A stretch of DNA of 64,000 nt from SZUA-36 sp963749115 (GCA_963749115.1 CAVVLP010000014.1:186001-250000); one strand, 5' to 3'. Counted from the stretch's first letter, positions 9,631-19,957 are shown. Program-made: numbers and translations. Notes: generated from the letters alone by a model not told the origin.

Positions 9631-10381
9631 ATGGAACTACCCACTGGCCTGATTACAACACTGCGTAGCGCCAGGAAAATACTGGTGCTGACAGGTGCCG
9701 GAATGTCGGCCGAAAGCGGCGTCCCGACCTTTCGTGATGACCTGAGCGGTCTGTGGAAAAAATTTCGACCGGAGGAGTTGGCAACACCGGAAGCGTTCAT
9801 GGACCATCCGCAAATCGTATGGGACTGGTACGCGGATCGCCGCAGGAATATAGACAAGGTCCACCCCCACGCCGGGCACCTGCGCTTTGGTGGAGATGGA
9901 ACAGTTATTTGAATCCCTTCTGCTGGTCACACAAAATGTGGATGGTCTGCATCAGCGGGCTGGTTCAAGCGAAGTTGTCGAACTGCATGGTAATATCATG
10001 GTTTCGATCTGTAGCAAAACCGGTAAACAAATAGAAAACAGCTGGATCGAGTCCAACCCCGGCCGACCACCTGCCTCACCCCATCACACGCAAGGTCTTG
10101 CAAGACCCGCTGTCGTCTGGTTTGGAGAGCAACTGCCTGCGGGTGCCATGAACCGCGCCACACGCGCGGCACTCGAATGTGATGCTTGTTTTTCCATCGG
10201 TACATCCACTCTCGTGCAACCGGCAGCCTCCCTGCCCTTTGTAGCCCTCAACGCGGGTGCCGTTGTCATCGAAATCAACCCGAACCCAACTCCATTGAGT
10301 TCGGAGGCCAACTTTAGCTTGCAGGCGACTGCGGCCGACGCACTGTCAACCATAACAGCTGAGTTGGTGCACTCTAATTGA
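9631..10381 (+). CDS. NAD-dependent protein deacylase, sirtuin class III, zinc-ligand-poor (frameshifted)
   Basis: NAD-binding motifs GAGMSAESGVPTFR near residue 22 and TQNVDGLHQRAGS, and the catalytic histidine in VVELHGN, identify a CobB-like sirtuin. WDWYADRR contains the Y-x-x-R pair that in E. coli CobB and SIRT5 binds acidic acyl groups, so desuccinylase-type activity is possible. The four zinc cysteines are almost all missing: where CxxC...CxxC is expected the protein reads ICSKTGK and ASPHHTQGLARP. The first 93 codons and the rest are in different frames; deleting one base near 9886-9892 gives GHLALVEMEQLF, matching the family. The full product is about 249 residues. Confidence 0.88.
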
Positions 10382-10402
10382 GCGGACTGTTGCTCGCTCC
10401 GG

Positions 10403-10408
10403 TATAAT
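10403..10408 (+). promoter_or_regulatory. Possible -10 element for tdh-kbl
   Basis: A consensus TATAAT lies about 100 bases upstream of tdh, within GGTATAATTTAAAC. A TTGAGC sequence 19 bases upstream is a weak -35 candidate with rather long spacing. The location fits a promoter producing a leader that includes the hairpin at 10420-10476. Confidence 0.4.
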
Positions 10409-10419
10409 TTAAACGAAGT

Positions 10420-10476
10420 GGAGCCTCTGATCTATTCATGAACTCGTATCTTGCACCCAGAATAAATCAGAGGCTC
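10420..10476 (+). promoter_or_regulatory. Leader hairpin upstream of tdh
   Basis: Perfect 12-base inverted repeat GGAGCCTCTGAT / ATCAGAGGCTCC separated by 33 bases, between the sirtuin stop and the tdh start. There is no U-tract, so it is not a classical terminator. It would lie at the very 5' end of a transcript from the TATAAT at 10403. The function is unknown: mRNA stabilisation, a protein-binding site or leader control are all possible. Confidence 0.5.
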
Positions 10477-10507
10477 CGTGAATCACCACATCATTTCTGG
10501 AGCAGTC

Positions 10508-11552
10508 ATGTCTCAAACCATGCGCGCATTGGTAAAACGCGAGCCCGCCAGGGGCATCTGGATGGAGGAGGTAGCCATCCCTCAGGCTGGTACCAATGAG
10601 GTTCTGATCAAGGTCGAAAAAACAGCTATCTGCGGTACAGATGTACATATTTATAACTGGGATGAATGGTCGCAAAGAACAATCAAACCGGGTTTGACTA
10701 TCGGCCATGAGTTTGTCGGCAGGATAGTTGAACTGGGTGACGGGGTTACCGGTTACAAGGTGGGTGACCGTGTATCGGCAGAAGGCCATATCATATGCGG
10801 GCATTGCCGGAACTGCCGTGCAGGTAAACGCCACCTGTGTCCCAATACCATTGGGATAGGCGTTAACCGTAACGGTGCATTTGCCGAATACATTGTCGTC
10901 CCTGCCACCAACCTGTGGCCGATCCCGGATGAAATTGCACCGGAACTGGCAGCTTTTTTTGATCCTTTCGGCAATGCCGCCCATTGTGCCCTGCAGTTTG
11001 ACCTGGTCGGCGAAGATGTACTGATAACCGGTGCCGGACCCATCGGAATTATCGCTGCCGGGATTTGCAAGCATGTCGGTGCACGTCATGTCGTCATTAC
11101 CGATGTGAACGACTACCGCTTGAACCTGGCGGCAGAAATGGGTGCCACGCGCACCATCAACGTCAAACACGAATCAATTGCTGATGTGGTTAAAGAACTG
11201 AATATCGAAGGTTTCGATATCGGTATGGAAATGTCCGGACAACCCGGTGGCCTTCAACGACCTGTTACATCACATGTTTAACGGCGGACAAGTCGCTTTA
11301 TTGGGTCTGTTGCCGGCGGGAACCGGTGTAGACTGGGATCAGATCATATTCAAGGGTCTCGAAATTCATGGAATCTACGGACGACGCATGTATGAAACAT
11401 GGTACAAAATGACCCAGATGGTGCTGACCGGTTTTCCGTTGCGCAAGGCATTGACTCACCATATCCCGATCGATGAGTACGAAACCGGTTTCCAGCTGAT
11501 GATCGCCGGACAGTCCGGCAAGGTGGTCTGTGACTGGACCGGCACAATTTAG
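10508..11552 (+). CDS. tdh: L-threonine 3-dehydrogenase (frameshifted)
   Basis: Zinc MDR-family enzyme oxidising threonine to 2-amino-3-ketobutyrate with NAD. The start MSQTMRALVKREPARGIWMEE matches the family. The catalytic zinc cysteine is in AICGTDVHIYNWDEW, the structural zinc cysteines are in GHIICGHCRNCRAGKRHLC, and the NAD motif is GAGPIGIIAAG. After MEMSGQP the frame is lost. Removing one C from CCC at 11243-11245 gives QPVAFNDLLHHMFNGGQVALLGLLPAG and a normal C-terminus. The corrected length is about 347 residues. It is followed by kbl; the order is reversed relative to E. coli kbl-tdh. Confidence 0.94.
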
Positions 11553-11637
11553 AAATCCCCTGGATTAGACCTGGGCATAGTAAATCTAAATTTGTAGCGT
11601 TCAGAAAATATCGGTGATTCCGCAAGGAGGTATTGAT

Positions 11638-12834
11638 ATGGTTTCACTGAAACACCTGGAAACAACACTGGAGGAAATCCGTGCCGCCGGTCTGTATAAA
11701 ACCGAACGGGTCATCACCACACCACAGAGCGTGGAAATCAAGGTCAAGGGCGGCGAGGAAGTTCTTAACTTCTGCGCCAATAATTACCTCGGGCTTGCGG
11801 ATAATCCGCATGTGATCGCCGCCGCACACAAGGCACTGGATGATCATGGTTTTGGTCTTGCCTCGGTACGTTTTATCTGCGGTACGCAGGATTTGCACAA
11901 GCAACTTGAAAAGACCATTTCGGAGTTCTTCGGCACACAGGACACCATCCTCTACACCTCCTGCTTCGATGCCAATGGCGGACTTTTTGAAACCCTGCTG
12001 AACGAGCAGGATGCGGTGATTTCAGACGCACTCAACCACGCTTCCATTATTGATGGTATTCGCCTGTGTAAAGCTCAACGGCACCGCTATCCCAACAGCG
12101 ACATGCAGGCCCTGGAGAAGGCGCTTGGGGACACACAGGACTGCCGCACCCGTCTGATCGCCACCGATGGCGCATTCAGCATGGATGGTTATATCGCCAG
12201 GCTGGATGAAATCACGACCCTGGCAGAACGTTATGATGCCTTGGTCATGGTTGATGACAGCCACGCCACCGGTTTTATGGGTCCCAGCGGACGCGGCTCA
12301 GCCGAACATCATGGTGTCATGGACAAGATAGACATCTTCACTTCGACACTGGGCAAAGCTCTGGGCGGCGGTTCCGGCGGTTTTACAAGCGGACGTCAGG
12401 AAATCATTGACCTGCTGCGTCAGCGTTCACGCCCCTACCTGTTCTCGAATACCTTGCCGCCACCGCTGGTTGCCGCCTCCATCAAAGTGTTTGAAATGTT
12501 GTCCGGCTCGACCCGGTTGCGTGACAAACTGGAAAACAATACCCGCTATTTCCGCGACAGGATGAGTGCTGCCGGTTTCGATATCAAACAGGGTATCCAC
12601 CCCATCGTGCCGGTCATGTTGTATGACGCTCCACTCGCACAGGAATTTGCAGCCCGCCTGCTGGATGAAGGCATCTATGTCATCGGTTTCTTTTTTCCGG
12701 TCGTACCAAAGGGCGAAGCTCGTATCCGTGTGCAGGTTTCTGCCGCCCACGAGATTCACCACCTGGATCGTGCAGTGGAGGCTTTCATAAAGGTCGGGGA
12801 AGAACTGGGAGTGTTGCAGGGTCATGAAACATAA
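11638..12834 (+). CDS. kbl: 2-amino-3-ketobutyrate CoA ligase (glycine C-acetyltransferase)
   Basis: PLP enzyme converting 2-amino-3-ketobutyrate and CoA to glycine and acetyl-CoA, the second step of threonine degradation after Tdh. The start at 11638 is chosen because a strong AAGGAGGT lies just upstream; an in-frame ATG at 11614 lacks one. The product is 398 residues. The PLP-binding lysine is in TSTLGKALGGGSGGF and the cofactor-ring motif is DDSHATGFMG. It overlaps the downstream nitrilase-family gene by 11 bases, implying an operon tdh-kbl-nitrilase. Confidence 0.96.
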   Translation: MVSLKHLETTLEEIRAAGLYKTERVITTPQSVEIKVKGGEEVLNFCANNYLGLADNPHVIAAAHKALDDHGFGLASVRFICGTQDLHKQLEKTISEFFGTQDTILYTSCFDANGGLFETLLNEQDAVISDALNHASIIDGIRLCKAQRHRYPNSDMQALEKALGDTQDCRTRLIATDGAFSMDGYIARLDEITTLAERYDALVMVDDSHATGFMGPSGRGSAEHHGVMDKIDIFTSTLGKALGGGSGGFTSGRQEIIDLLRQRSRPYLFSNTLPPPLVAASIKVFEMLSGSTRLRDKLENNTRYFRDRMSAAGFDIKQGIHPIVPVMLYDAPLAQEFAARLLDEGIYVIGFFFPVVPKGEARIRVQVSAAHEIHHLDRAVEAFIKVGEELGVLQGHET

Positions 12835-13745
12835 AATTATCGCTGCCCTGCAATTGGGCAACGAACCGGGTGGAACAGCAGCGACACTCGAAAAAGTCCT
12901 GGCTTTTGAACGGGAAATCAAACAATCGAAATGTGATTTGCTGGTGATGCCGGAGGCTCTTTTAGGCGGGTATCCAAAGGGTGCTGACTTCGGTACCCGT
13001 GTGGGCTACAGAACTCCCGAGGGACGTGAGGATTTCTTACAATATTGGCAGCAGGCCATCGATCTGGATGGACCCGAGGTGACCGCTCTGTCTGAATTGG
13101 CAAGTACCTGCAATACCGCCATTGTGATCGGCGTCATTGAACGCAGCGGCGCAACGCTATTCTGCACAGCACTGTTTATATCGAATCATGGCGAATTGCT
13201 TGCAAAGCATCGCAAGTTAATGCCGACAGCAAGCGAACGGCTGATCTGGGGACAGGGAGACGGTTCGACCCTGCCTGTCGTAGACACGCGTAGCAGGAAG
13301 GGTTGGTGCCGCCATATGCTGGGAAAACTATATGCCCCTGTTGCGTACAGCCATGTACGCAAAAGGCCTCGAAATCTGGTGTGCCCCGACGGTGGATGAC
13401 CGGGACATCTGGCAAACCAGCATGTCCCATATAGCCTATGAAGGCAGAAACTTTCTGGTCAGCGCATGTCAATACCAGCCACCGCCTTCAAACGCTTTTT
13501 GCCGGGACCAGGCATGGCCCAAAGACAAACCCTTGATCCGCGGTGGCAGTGTGATTATTTCACCCATGGGTGAAGTGCTCGCCGGCCCCCTGTATAACCA
13601 GGAAGGGCTGATATCTGCAGAAATCGACCTCGATGACATCATTAAAGCCCGCTATGATATGGACCCGACAGGTCATTATTCGCGTCCTGATATATTCAAA
13701 CTCAGTGTTGATGAACAGGAGCGCCCGCCTGTTTCAGTTCTGTAA
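12824..13745 (+). CDS. Nitrilase-superfamily carbon-nitrogen hydrolase (frameshifted)
   Basis: The catalytic triad of the superfamily is complete once the frame is repaired: Glu in LLVMPEALLGGYPKG, Lys in KHRKLMPTASERL, and Cys in AAICWENYMPLLR. The sequence around these (GQGDGSTLPV, YAKGLEIWCAPT) is closest to the aliphatic nitrilase branch. The natural substrate cannot be read from sequence. The frame breaks at GGG 13300-13302; deleting one G restores the cysteine motif and a product of about 306 residues. Translational overlap with kbl suggests it serves the same amino-acid degradation context or detoxifies a nitrile or amide. Confidence 0.88.
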
Positions 13746-13770
13746 CAGTTGCTTCAGTGCCCTTTCCGGG

Positions 13771-16762
13771 TCAGTTCTTTGGTTTTTTCTTACGCGATGA
13801 AGTCAGGTCAGGTTTGAATACAACTGCTTTACCGATGCGACCGTCAATCAGGATGTTCATCGGTCGTTTCAGACGAACGTGCCTGACATACTCTGTTTCT
13901 GAAACGGCCTCGATAGCATTGAGCCAATCCCAGTCAAGAAAATTATTCTTACTTTGACTGTTTATCGTGAGATAGCCTATCTGGAAGGTAATCAGGTTTT
14001 GAAAAAAATGCGTTCCGAAAGACGGTTCAACCACAAAGTCACCATAGTCGGCTTCAACAATCACCCGTGCTGAGGATATCTGGTCCCACTTTGTCGGAAT
14101 ACCAAGCCACCGGTCTGAAGTCCCCCATCGCCCCGGTCCGAGCAGCAGGTAGGGTTGGTTTTTGTCTTTAAATTTTTGATTGTATTCAGCCACGTGATTC
14201 GCCATGTGGATCATGTTGGCGCGGTCAAAATTTTCATTTTTCACAAAGACGATGTCCCTGATATCGTCAATACGGCCATGACTGAGCGCCTGGTCTGATT
14301 GACAGAAAACCTGCTCGCTTTCACCTTCAAATACCGAAATATCTTCAAATGATGAGTCCACCAACATCGGCCGGATCTGCAAGAACCGGAACTCATGAGG
14401 TTTGTCATCCTCAGAGCTCATTTCCACGGCAAACTCCATTTCAACGGGTACGTTCATTGCGTAGCTACCCAGTTGCAGCAGAAATTGGAGAATACCGTCC
14501 AGCGGGAATATTTTTGATTTAAGAATCGGATCAAAAGTAACAATCCTGGCTCCCTTGCGCCCGATTCCCGGGTAGATTCTGTCATTATCCGCGGAGTATG
14601 TGGAGCCCACATACTTGAGTACACCATGTGACTCTGATTCGGTCATTTTCAGCTTCACCAGGCCATCATCGCCACCCTTCTTCGGGAAAACTGCTGGTTT
14701 GTTCATGTTGACGGCAAAGAACTCGCGCTGGGTATTTTTCAAATAGTCCTGCGGTCCTGAAAATTGCGGTAAAACCTGTGGATTGGCAGGGGAGAAAAAC
14801 AAACAGTTTTCACCTTCCATGACCGTTTTGCCCAGACCAACAGCAATATAGGCTATCCCCTCTTCCGGTTTGATGCGTCCGACCGAGTAAAAATTATAGG
14901 ACCTCGCCAGTCCAGATAGCACCGGATAGAAATGGCCATCCCTGTTTGTGCCGACTATCTCCTGCAGGATAATGGCCATTTTCTCTTCTTCGGTTCGGTT
15001 TCCGGTTGCTTCGATATAATTTTTTGAATTTCTGCAATAAACCGAAGCATAGATCAATTTAATGGCGGTCAGAAGCCGGGCGATACGACCACGTAAGGAA
15101 TGGTAATTGTTGGGCAGAAAATAGGTATCATAGATCCCGGCAAACGGTTGATAATGGGAATCTTCAAGCAAGGACGAAGACCTCACTGCGAGAGGAAAAT
15201 CGGCAACACTCAGATAGGATTTTAAATCCTCCACCAGTCCCGGCGGTAACTTGGCTTTTGTGAACGCCTCAATGATCTCTTCATCGGTATGATCACCGAG
15301 CGCAAACGCTGTCAGCTCATTGCTCTCCATAAACTGATCAAAAGCACCGGTACAGATGACTGCAGAACGGGGCACCGAAATCCTGGTTCCGGGAAAGGCG
15401 TTATATACCGAAAAGCAGTGAATCAGGTTATTTACGAATGCCAGGCCGCGACCCTTTCCACCCAGGGAACCTTCACCAATCCGTCAAAAATTCGGCCCGT
15501 CCGTCATACCGTTCCCGGACGAAGTCAGTAATGACACCAGCCTGTCTTTCATGCAAAAAATCATCGAGTATTTTTAACAGGTAAGTGCGCATTTCATCGT
15601 TATTTTCAAACTCACTTACTTTTTTGGGACGTAAGCGGGCAGCCAGGTCAAACTCGGTCCGGGCCATCATCCAGTTGGAAAAGTGATTTCTCTCCGCGTG
15701 ATAGACCAGGGACCTGATATCAACCGAGGCAACAATTTCCTTCATCGCGCTGAAATCGTGAGCACGGCCAAGCTCTGTTCCATCAGGAAGCTTGAAGACG
15801 AAATCACCAAAACCAAAATTCCGGTTTATAAATACGCCTAACTCACTCAGCAATGTCGGCGATCTTTTATTCAGAAATCCTGCATCGCATTTTTCAGCCT
15901 TTTCCGCATTTGCATCATTCGATGACTGTAGCAATACCGGCAAATCACTGACTTCCTTCTTGATCATTTTGGCCAATTGAATCCCGGCTGATTTATTAAT
16001 CCGGCCATCTTTTGAAAACTGGATATCCGAAATGACCCCCAACAGGTATTTTTTGTATTTTTTGAATAATGCCAGGGCCTCTTCAAAGTTCTTCGCCAGC
16101 AATATTTTTGGTCGTGCACGCATGCGTAGAAGCCGGCTTGCGGAATTGATGCTTTCCAACAGAAGTGCCGATGTCTGCTGCATCGTCTCGGTATAAATCA
16201 GGGGTAAAAAAGATGAATAAAACCGAACTGAATTCTCCACCAGGATAATCACCCGGACACCGATCAGTTGCGTGTCTTCTTCAACATTTTTCTTGTCTTC
16301 AATGAGTTTAATGATGGTCAGAAAAATCCTGGACTCACCGCTCCAGAAAAACACATCGTCAAATGCACCTTCCCCCTTGTCCCTGATCAATTCAAGTTCA
16401 CGATGATGAAATGCCAGCAGGACAACGGGGATATCCGGGTGTAGTTGTTTGGCCTTTTGCTTGAATACGAGCGGGTCGATATCACTGAGTGAACGAAATA
16501 CAATAATCAAATCAAAACTTGATTTTTTTAAAGCCTTGAGTGCGTTTGAACCAGAGTCAACCCGCTTGATCATTGGCGCACTGGAGAGCCTCAATTCGGC
16601 GTATTCTGACATCACCAGGTTGGCCAATTGCCCATCTTCACGAAGACTGTAAATATCGTACAGACTGGAAACAAGCAGGATATTCCTGACTTTAAAAGGC
16701 ATCAGTGAGTCAAATTTTGCTGACCCCTGTTCAAAATCTTCTAAATCAATTACAGGTTTCAT
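13771..16762 (-). CDS. Large PEP/pyruvate-binding-like ATP-grasp protein with receiver-like N-terminal domains (frameshifted)
   Basis: The reconstructed protein is about 996 residues. Residues 20-150 (RNILLVSSLYDIYSLRED) and about 165-310 (VRVIILVENSVRFYSSFLP) look like two receiver-like alpha/beta domains. A PPDK/PEP-synthase nucleotide-binding region begins at GEGSLGGKGRGLAFVNNL and continues through VRSSSLLEDS and LLGPGRWGTSDRW. The C-terminus ends in a lysine-rich tail; I see no swivelling phosphohistidine domain and no PEP/pyruvate barrel, so it is not a complete PEP synthase. The frame breaks near 15480; removing one G gives FLTIGEGSLGGK. Function is unknown: an ATP-dependent phosphotransfer enzyme coupled to a signalling input is one possibility. 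Confidence 0.8.
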
Positions 16763-16854
16763 GGAACGACAGTAGCAAAGCTAATCCCCATATTACAGCT
16801 GGATCGAAATTCTCCAGGTAAGAAAAGGTCAGGATAATATCAAGCAAAATAAAA

Positions 16855-16881
16855 CCGGATACCCGAATATCGGATATCCGG
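16855..16881 (-). terminator. Rho-independent terminator downstream of gdhA
   Basis: Seven-base stem CCGGATA / TATCCGG, with an inner CGAATATCG palindrome. On the minus strand it is followed by TTTTATTTTG. It lies about 70 bases past the gdhA stop and upstream of the next minus-strand gene, so it most likely ends the gdhA transcript. Confidence 0.6.
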
Positions 16882-16885
16882 CTTG

Positions 16886-16945
16886 CCAGGGGGCGTTCTC
16901 AATTGGCCAGCTAGCGTTACTGGGCCAATTGAGAACACCCCCTGG
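16886..16945. repeat. Long 23-bp inverted repeat after gdhA
   Basis: Arms 16886-16908 and 16923-16945 are complementary over 23 bases with one mismatch, around a 14-base loop. The right arm begins 8 bases after the gdhA stop. No T-run adjoins it; the second hairpin at 16855-16881 supplies one. It may act as an RNA-stabilising 3' hairpin or be a small repeat element. Confidence 0.75.
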
Positions 16946-16952
16946 GGATTGA

Positions 16953-18296
16953 TCAGACTAAACCCTGATCCATCATGGAGTCTGCGATTTTAATGAAACC
17001 GCTAATATTGGCTCCGAGCACATAATTGCCGGGCTTGCCATATTCCTGCGCGGTATTCCTGCACGTATTGTGAATAGAAATCATGATGTCATGCAGACGC
17101 TTGTCCACTTCTTCGCGCGTCCAGCTCAAACGCATGCTGTTTTGGGACATTTCCAGACCTGAAACAGCCACACCACCTGCGTTGGCAGCTTTACCGGGGC
17201 CGTAAAGTATCCCGGCATCCAGGTATTTATGCACAGCTTCCGGCGTGCTCGGCATGTTGGCGCCTTCAGCAATGCAGAAACAACCGTTCTTCAACAGCGC
17301 CTCGGCATCATCACCATTCACTTCATTTTGAGTGGCACATGGCAGTGCGATGTCAACGGGAACATTCCAGACACCTGTGCCTTCATGGTAGGTCGCGTTT
17401 GGATATTCATCAACATACTCTTTAATCCGGCCGCGGCGCTCATTTTTCAGCGCAAAGACAAAGTCGAGTTTCTCTTTTGAAATACCTTCTTCATCGACGA
17501 TATATCCAGCGGAATCGGACAATGTAACAACCTTGCCGCCAAACTCTGTGGCCTTTTGGGTTGCATATTGGGCGACATTACCGGAACCGGATACCGAGAC
17601 CCTCAAGCCTGCAAAAGATTTGCCCTGGGTTTTCAACATTTCCTCGGCGAAATAGACGGTGCCATAACCGGTTGCTTCAGGACGGATCAGACTGCCGCCC
17701 CAGTTGAGGCTCTTGCCTGTTAACACGCCTTCAAAGGCGTTGCGGCAACGTTTGTATTGACCAAACAGGTAACCGATCTCACGGCCACCAACACCTATGT
17801 CACCTGCAGGAACATCGGTATTCGGACCGATATGACGCGACAACTCGGTCATGAAGCTTTGGCAAAAACGCATTACTTCATTGTCAGATTTGCCTTTCGG
17901 ATCAAAATCAGAGCCACCTTTACCACCACCCATGGGCAGCGTGGTCAGACTGTTTTTGAATACCTGTTCGAATCCGAGGAACTTCAAAATGCCCTGGTTT
18001 ACGCTGGGATGGAAACGCAGGCCACCCTTGTAAGGGCCGATGGCACTATTGAACTCAACACGAAAAGCCCGGTTAACCTGGACGTTGCCTGCATCATCGA
18101 ACCAGGGAACACGGAAAACGATCATCCGTTCCGGTTCTACAATGCGGTCAACAATTTTCGCTTCGACATATTCGGGATGATTTTCCAACACCGGGGAGAG
18201 CGTTTCCAGGACTTCTTCAACTGCCTGTAGAAACTCATCTTCACCGCGATTTTTTGCCTTGACTGTGGCCATAACAGAGTTGAGATACTGGTTCAT
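16953..18296 (-). CDS. gdhA: NADP-type glutamate dehydrogenase
   Basis: A 447-residue hexameric GDH of the bacterial GdhA class, making glutamate from 2-oxoglutarate and ammonium. The substrate-site motif is in RVEFNSAIGPYKGGLRFHPS and the catalytic lysine in TLPMGGGKGGSDFDPKGKS. The dinucleotide-fold motif is VSGSGNVAQYA, and GANISGFIKIADSMMDQG forms the C-terminus. The start ATG is preceded by AAGGAG on the minus strand. It is monocistronic, bounded by a 300-bp upstream region and a double hairpin downstream. Confidence 0.97.
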   Translation of the reverse strand: MNQYLNSVMATVKAKNRGEDEFLQAVEEVLETLSPVLENHPEYVEAKIVDRIVEPERMIVFRVPWFDDAGNVQVNRAFRVEFNSAIGPYKGGLRFHPSVNQGILKFLGFEQVFKNSLTTLPMGGGKGGSDFDPKGKSDNEVMRFCQSFMTELSRHIGPNTDVPAGDIGVGGREIGYLFGQYKRCRNAFEGVLTGKSLNWGGSLIRPEATGYGTVYFAEEMLKTQGKSFAGLRVSVSGSGNVAQYATQKATEFGGKVVTLSDSAGYIVDEEGISKEKLDFVFALKNERRGRIKEYVDEYPNATYHEGTGVWNVPVDIALPCATQNEVNGDDAEALLKNGCFCIAEGANMPSTPEAVHKYLDAGILYGPGKAANAGGVAVSGLEMSQNSMRLSWTREEVDKRLHDIMISIHNTCRNTAQEYGKPGNYVLGANISGFIKIADSMMDQGLV

Positions 18297-18597
18297 TTTT
18301 GTCTCCTTGAATACCAGTTGAATCTGTAGACATTATAGAGAAGGCGCCCCCCTGGATAACCAAATATCTACGTTTATCTCAAGCTTTGTTGATGCAGATC
18401 AATCGCTTTTACCTATTGCCTGTGCCGCTACTTTTTGGGGAGGTAAATCTACCCGCCGGATCACTGACTGGTGATGAATAGGTAACAATAAATGGCGACA
18501 GCCAACACGACAAGGTGTCACCGTGAAGTTCGATTTTCAGCTTTTTCAAGACGGGGGCGCCGCTTTACAGTAGCCGGACCCTGTGCTCAAGTGCGGG
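18297..18597. other. Intergenic region between gdhA and glmM
   Basis: About 300 bp upstream of gdhA and downstream of glmM. It holds the AAGGAG ribosome-binding site of gdhA at its left end and presumably the gdhA promoter. I see no convincing small gene; a 16-codon GTG-started frame near 18524 is too short to support. Confidence 0.6.
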
Positions 18598-19941
18598 TCA
18601 GGTGGCCAGTTCAGTCCGCACCAACTCAGCCAGCTCTGCAGCGAACAATTTGACCTGGCTTTCGTTAGAACCTTCCAGCGTTACACGAATGAGCGGTTCG
18701 GTACCGGATGGCCGCAGGATAACCCGACCGGTATCACCCAATAGGTTTTCGATGTTCCTTACCGCATCGTTAATCACCTGCGAACCTTCGAGATCCTTAA
18801 CCGTGCCATTAATTGGCACGTTAATCATGACCTGCGGCAGTTTCTGCACGTCCGCTGTCAATTCAGCCAGCCCCATACCCTTGCTGACCATCACCTCCAG
18901 TACTTGCAAGGCGCTGACAATACCGTCACCAGTGCTGGTCCTGTCCAGACACAACAGGTGGCCGGAAGCTTCCCCGCCCAGTGTCCAGCCATTGCTGACC
19001 AGCGCTCTATGCACATGTCGATCACCAACCGGAGCGCGTAAGAACGGAATATTGCGTTTTTTCAGTGCCAGTTCCAGACCAAAATTGCTCATCACCGTTC
19101 CGATCACACCGCCTTGAAGCAGACCCAAGTCCTGACGTGCTGCGGCAAGAACGTAGAGCAGTTCATCCCCATTAGCGATTTCGCCCTTGGAATCCACCAT
19201 GACAACCCGATCACCATCGCCATCCAGTGCGATGCCAACGTCCGCGCCATGCTTGAGTACCGCCTGACTGACAAACTCCGGATACGTGGAGCCGCAATTG
19301 TCATTGATATTCAATCCGTCAGGTTCTGTGCCCACGGTAATGACCTCTGCACCCAGTTCTTCAAAAACAGCGGGGGCTACCCGGTAGGTTGCGCCATTGG
19401 CACAATCAACGACAATTTTCAGACCACGCAAGCTTACTTCGAAAGGTATGGTGCCTTTGCAAAACTCGATATAGCGACCGGCAGCATCGTCAATGCGCGC
19501 AGCTTTACCCATTTTCTCGGATGAGACCGTTGAGAATGGCTGTTCCAATTCTTCTTCAATGGCCCGCTCAATATCATCGGGCAATTTTTCACCTTCGGCA
19601 GAAAAAAACTTAATACCGTTATCGTAAAATGGATTGTGTGAGGCACTGATAACGATACCTGCACAGGCGTGCAAGGTTCTTGTCAGATAGGCAATCGCCG
19701 GTGTCGGCATAGGTCCGAGCAGAGCCACGTTGGCACCGGCACTGGCCAGACCTGCCTCCAGGGCCGATTCAAACATATACCCTGAGATCCGGGTGTCTTT
19801 GCCAATAACAACCACACGTGAATCCCCGTCAGCCAGCACCTTGCCCGCAGCACGCCCCAAACGTAACATGAAGTCCGCCGTGACCGGTGTATCACCGACA
19901 CGACCGCGTATCCCGTCTGTTCCAAAATATTTATTTTTCAT
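18598..19941 (-). CDS. glmM: Phosphoglucosamine mutase
   Basis: Converts glucosamine-6-phosphate to glucosamine-1-phosphate for UDP-GlcNAc, peptidoglycan and LPS synthesis. The start MKNKYFGTDGIRGRVG at 19941 is chosen because it matches the family; a longer frame upstream would run into folP. The product is 447 residues. The phosphoserine loop is ISASHNPFYDNGIK near residue 100, the metal loop is ALDGDGDRVVMVD near residue 240, and the phosphate-binding loop RPSGTEPLIRVTLEG is near the C-terminus. It follows folP by 16 bases, the usual folP-glmM pairing. Confidence 0.97.
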   Translation of the reverse strand: MKNKYFGTDGIRGRVGDTPVTADFMLRLGRAAGKVLADGDSRVVVIGKDTRISGYMFESALEAGLASAGANVALLGPMPTPAIAYLTRTLHACAGIVISASHNPFYDNGIKFFSAEGEKLPDDIERAIEEELEQPFSTVSSEKMGKAARIDDAAGRYIEFCKGTIPFEVSLRGLKIVVDCANGATYRVAPAVFEELGAEVITVGTEPDGLNINDNCGSTYPEFVSQAVLKHGADVGIALDGDGDRVVMVDSKGEIANGDELLYVLAAARQDLGLLQGGVIGTVMSNFGLELALKKRNIPFLRAPVGDRHVHRALVSNGWTLGGEASGHLLCLDRTSTGDGIVSALQVLEVMVSKGMGLAELTADVQKLPQVMINVPINGTVKDLEGSQVINDAVRNIENLLGDTGRVILRPSGTEPLIRVTLEGSNESQVKLFAAELAELVRTELAT

Positions 19942-19957
19942 GACAGATATTTTACCC

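Noticed and set aside
10436..11170. 244-codon minus-strand frame opposite tdh
   Set aside because: Antisense to a well-conserved dehydrogenase; no recognisable protein features.
18492..18597. Short plus-strand frames downstream of glmM, including a 16-codon GTG frame
   Set aside because: Too short, no convincing ribosome-binding site, no recognisable product.
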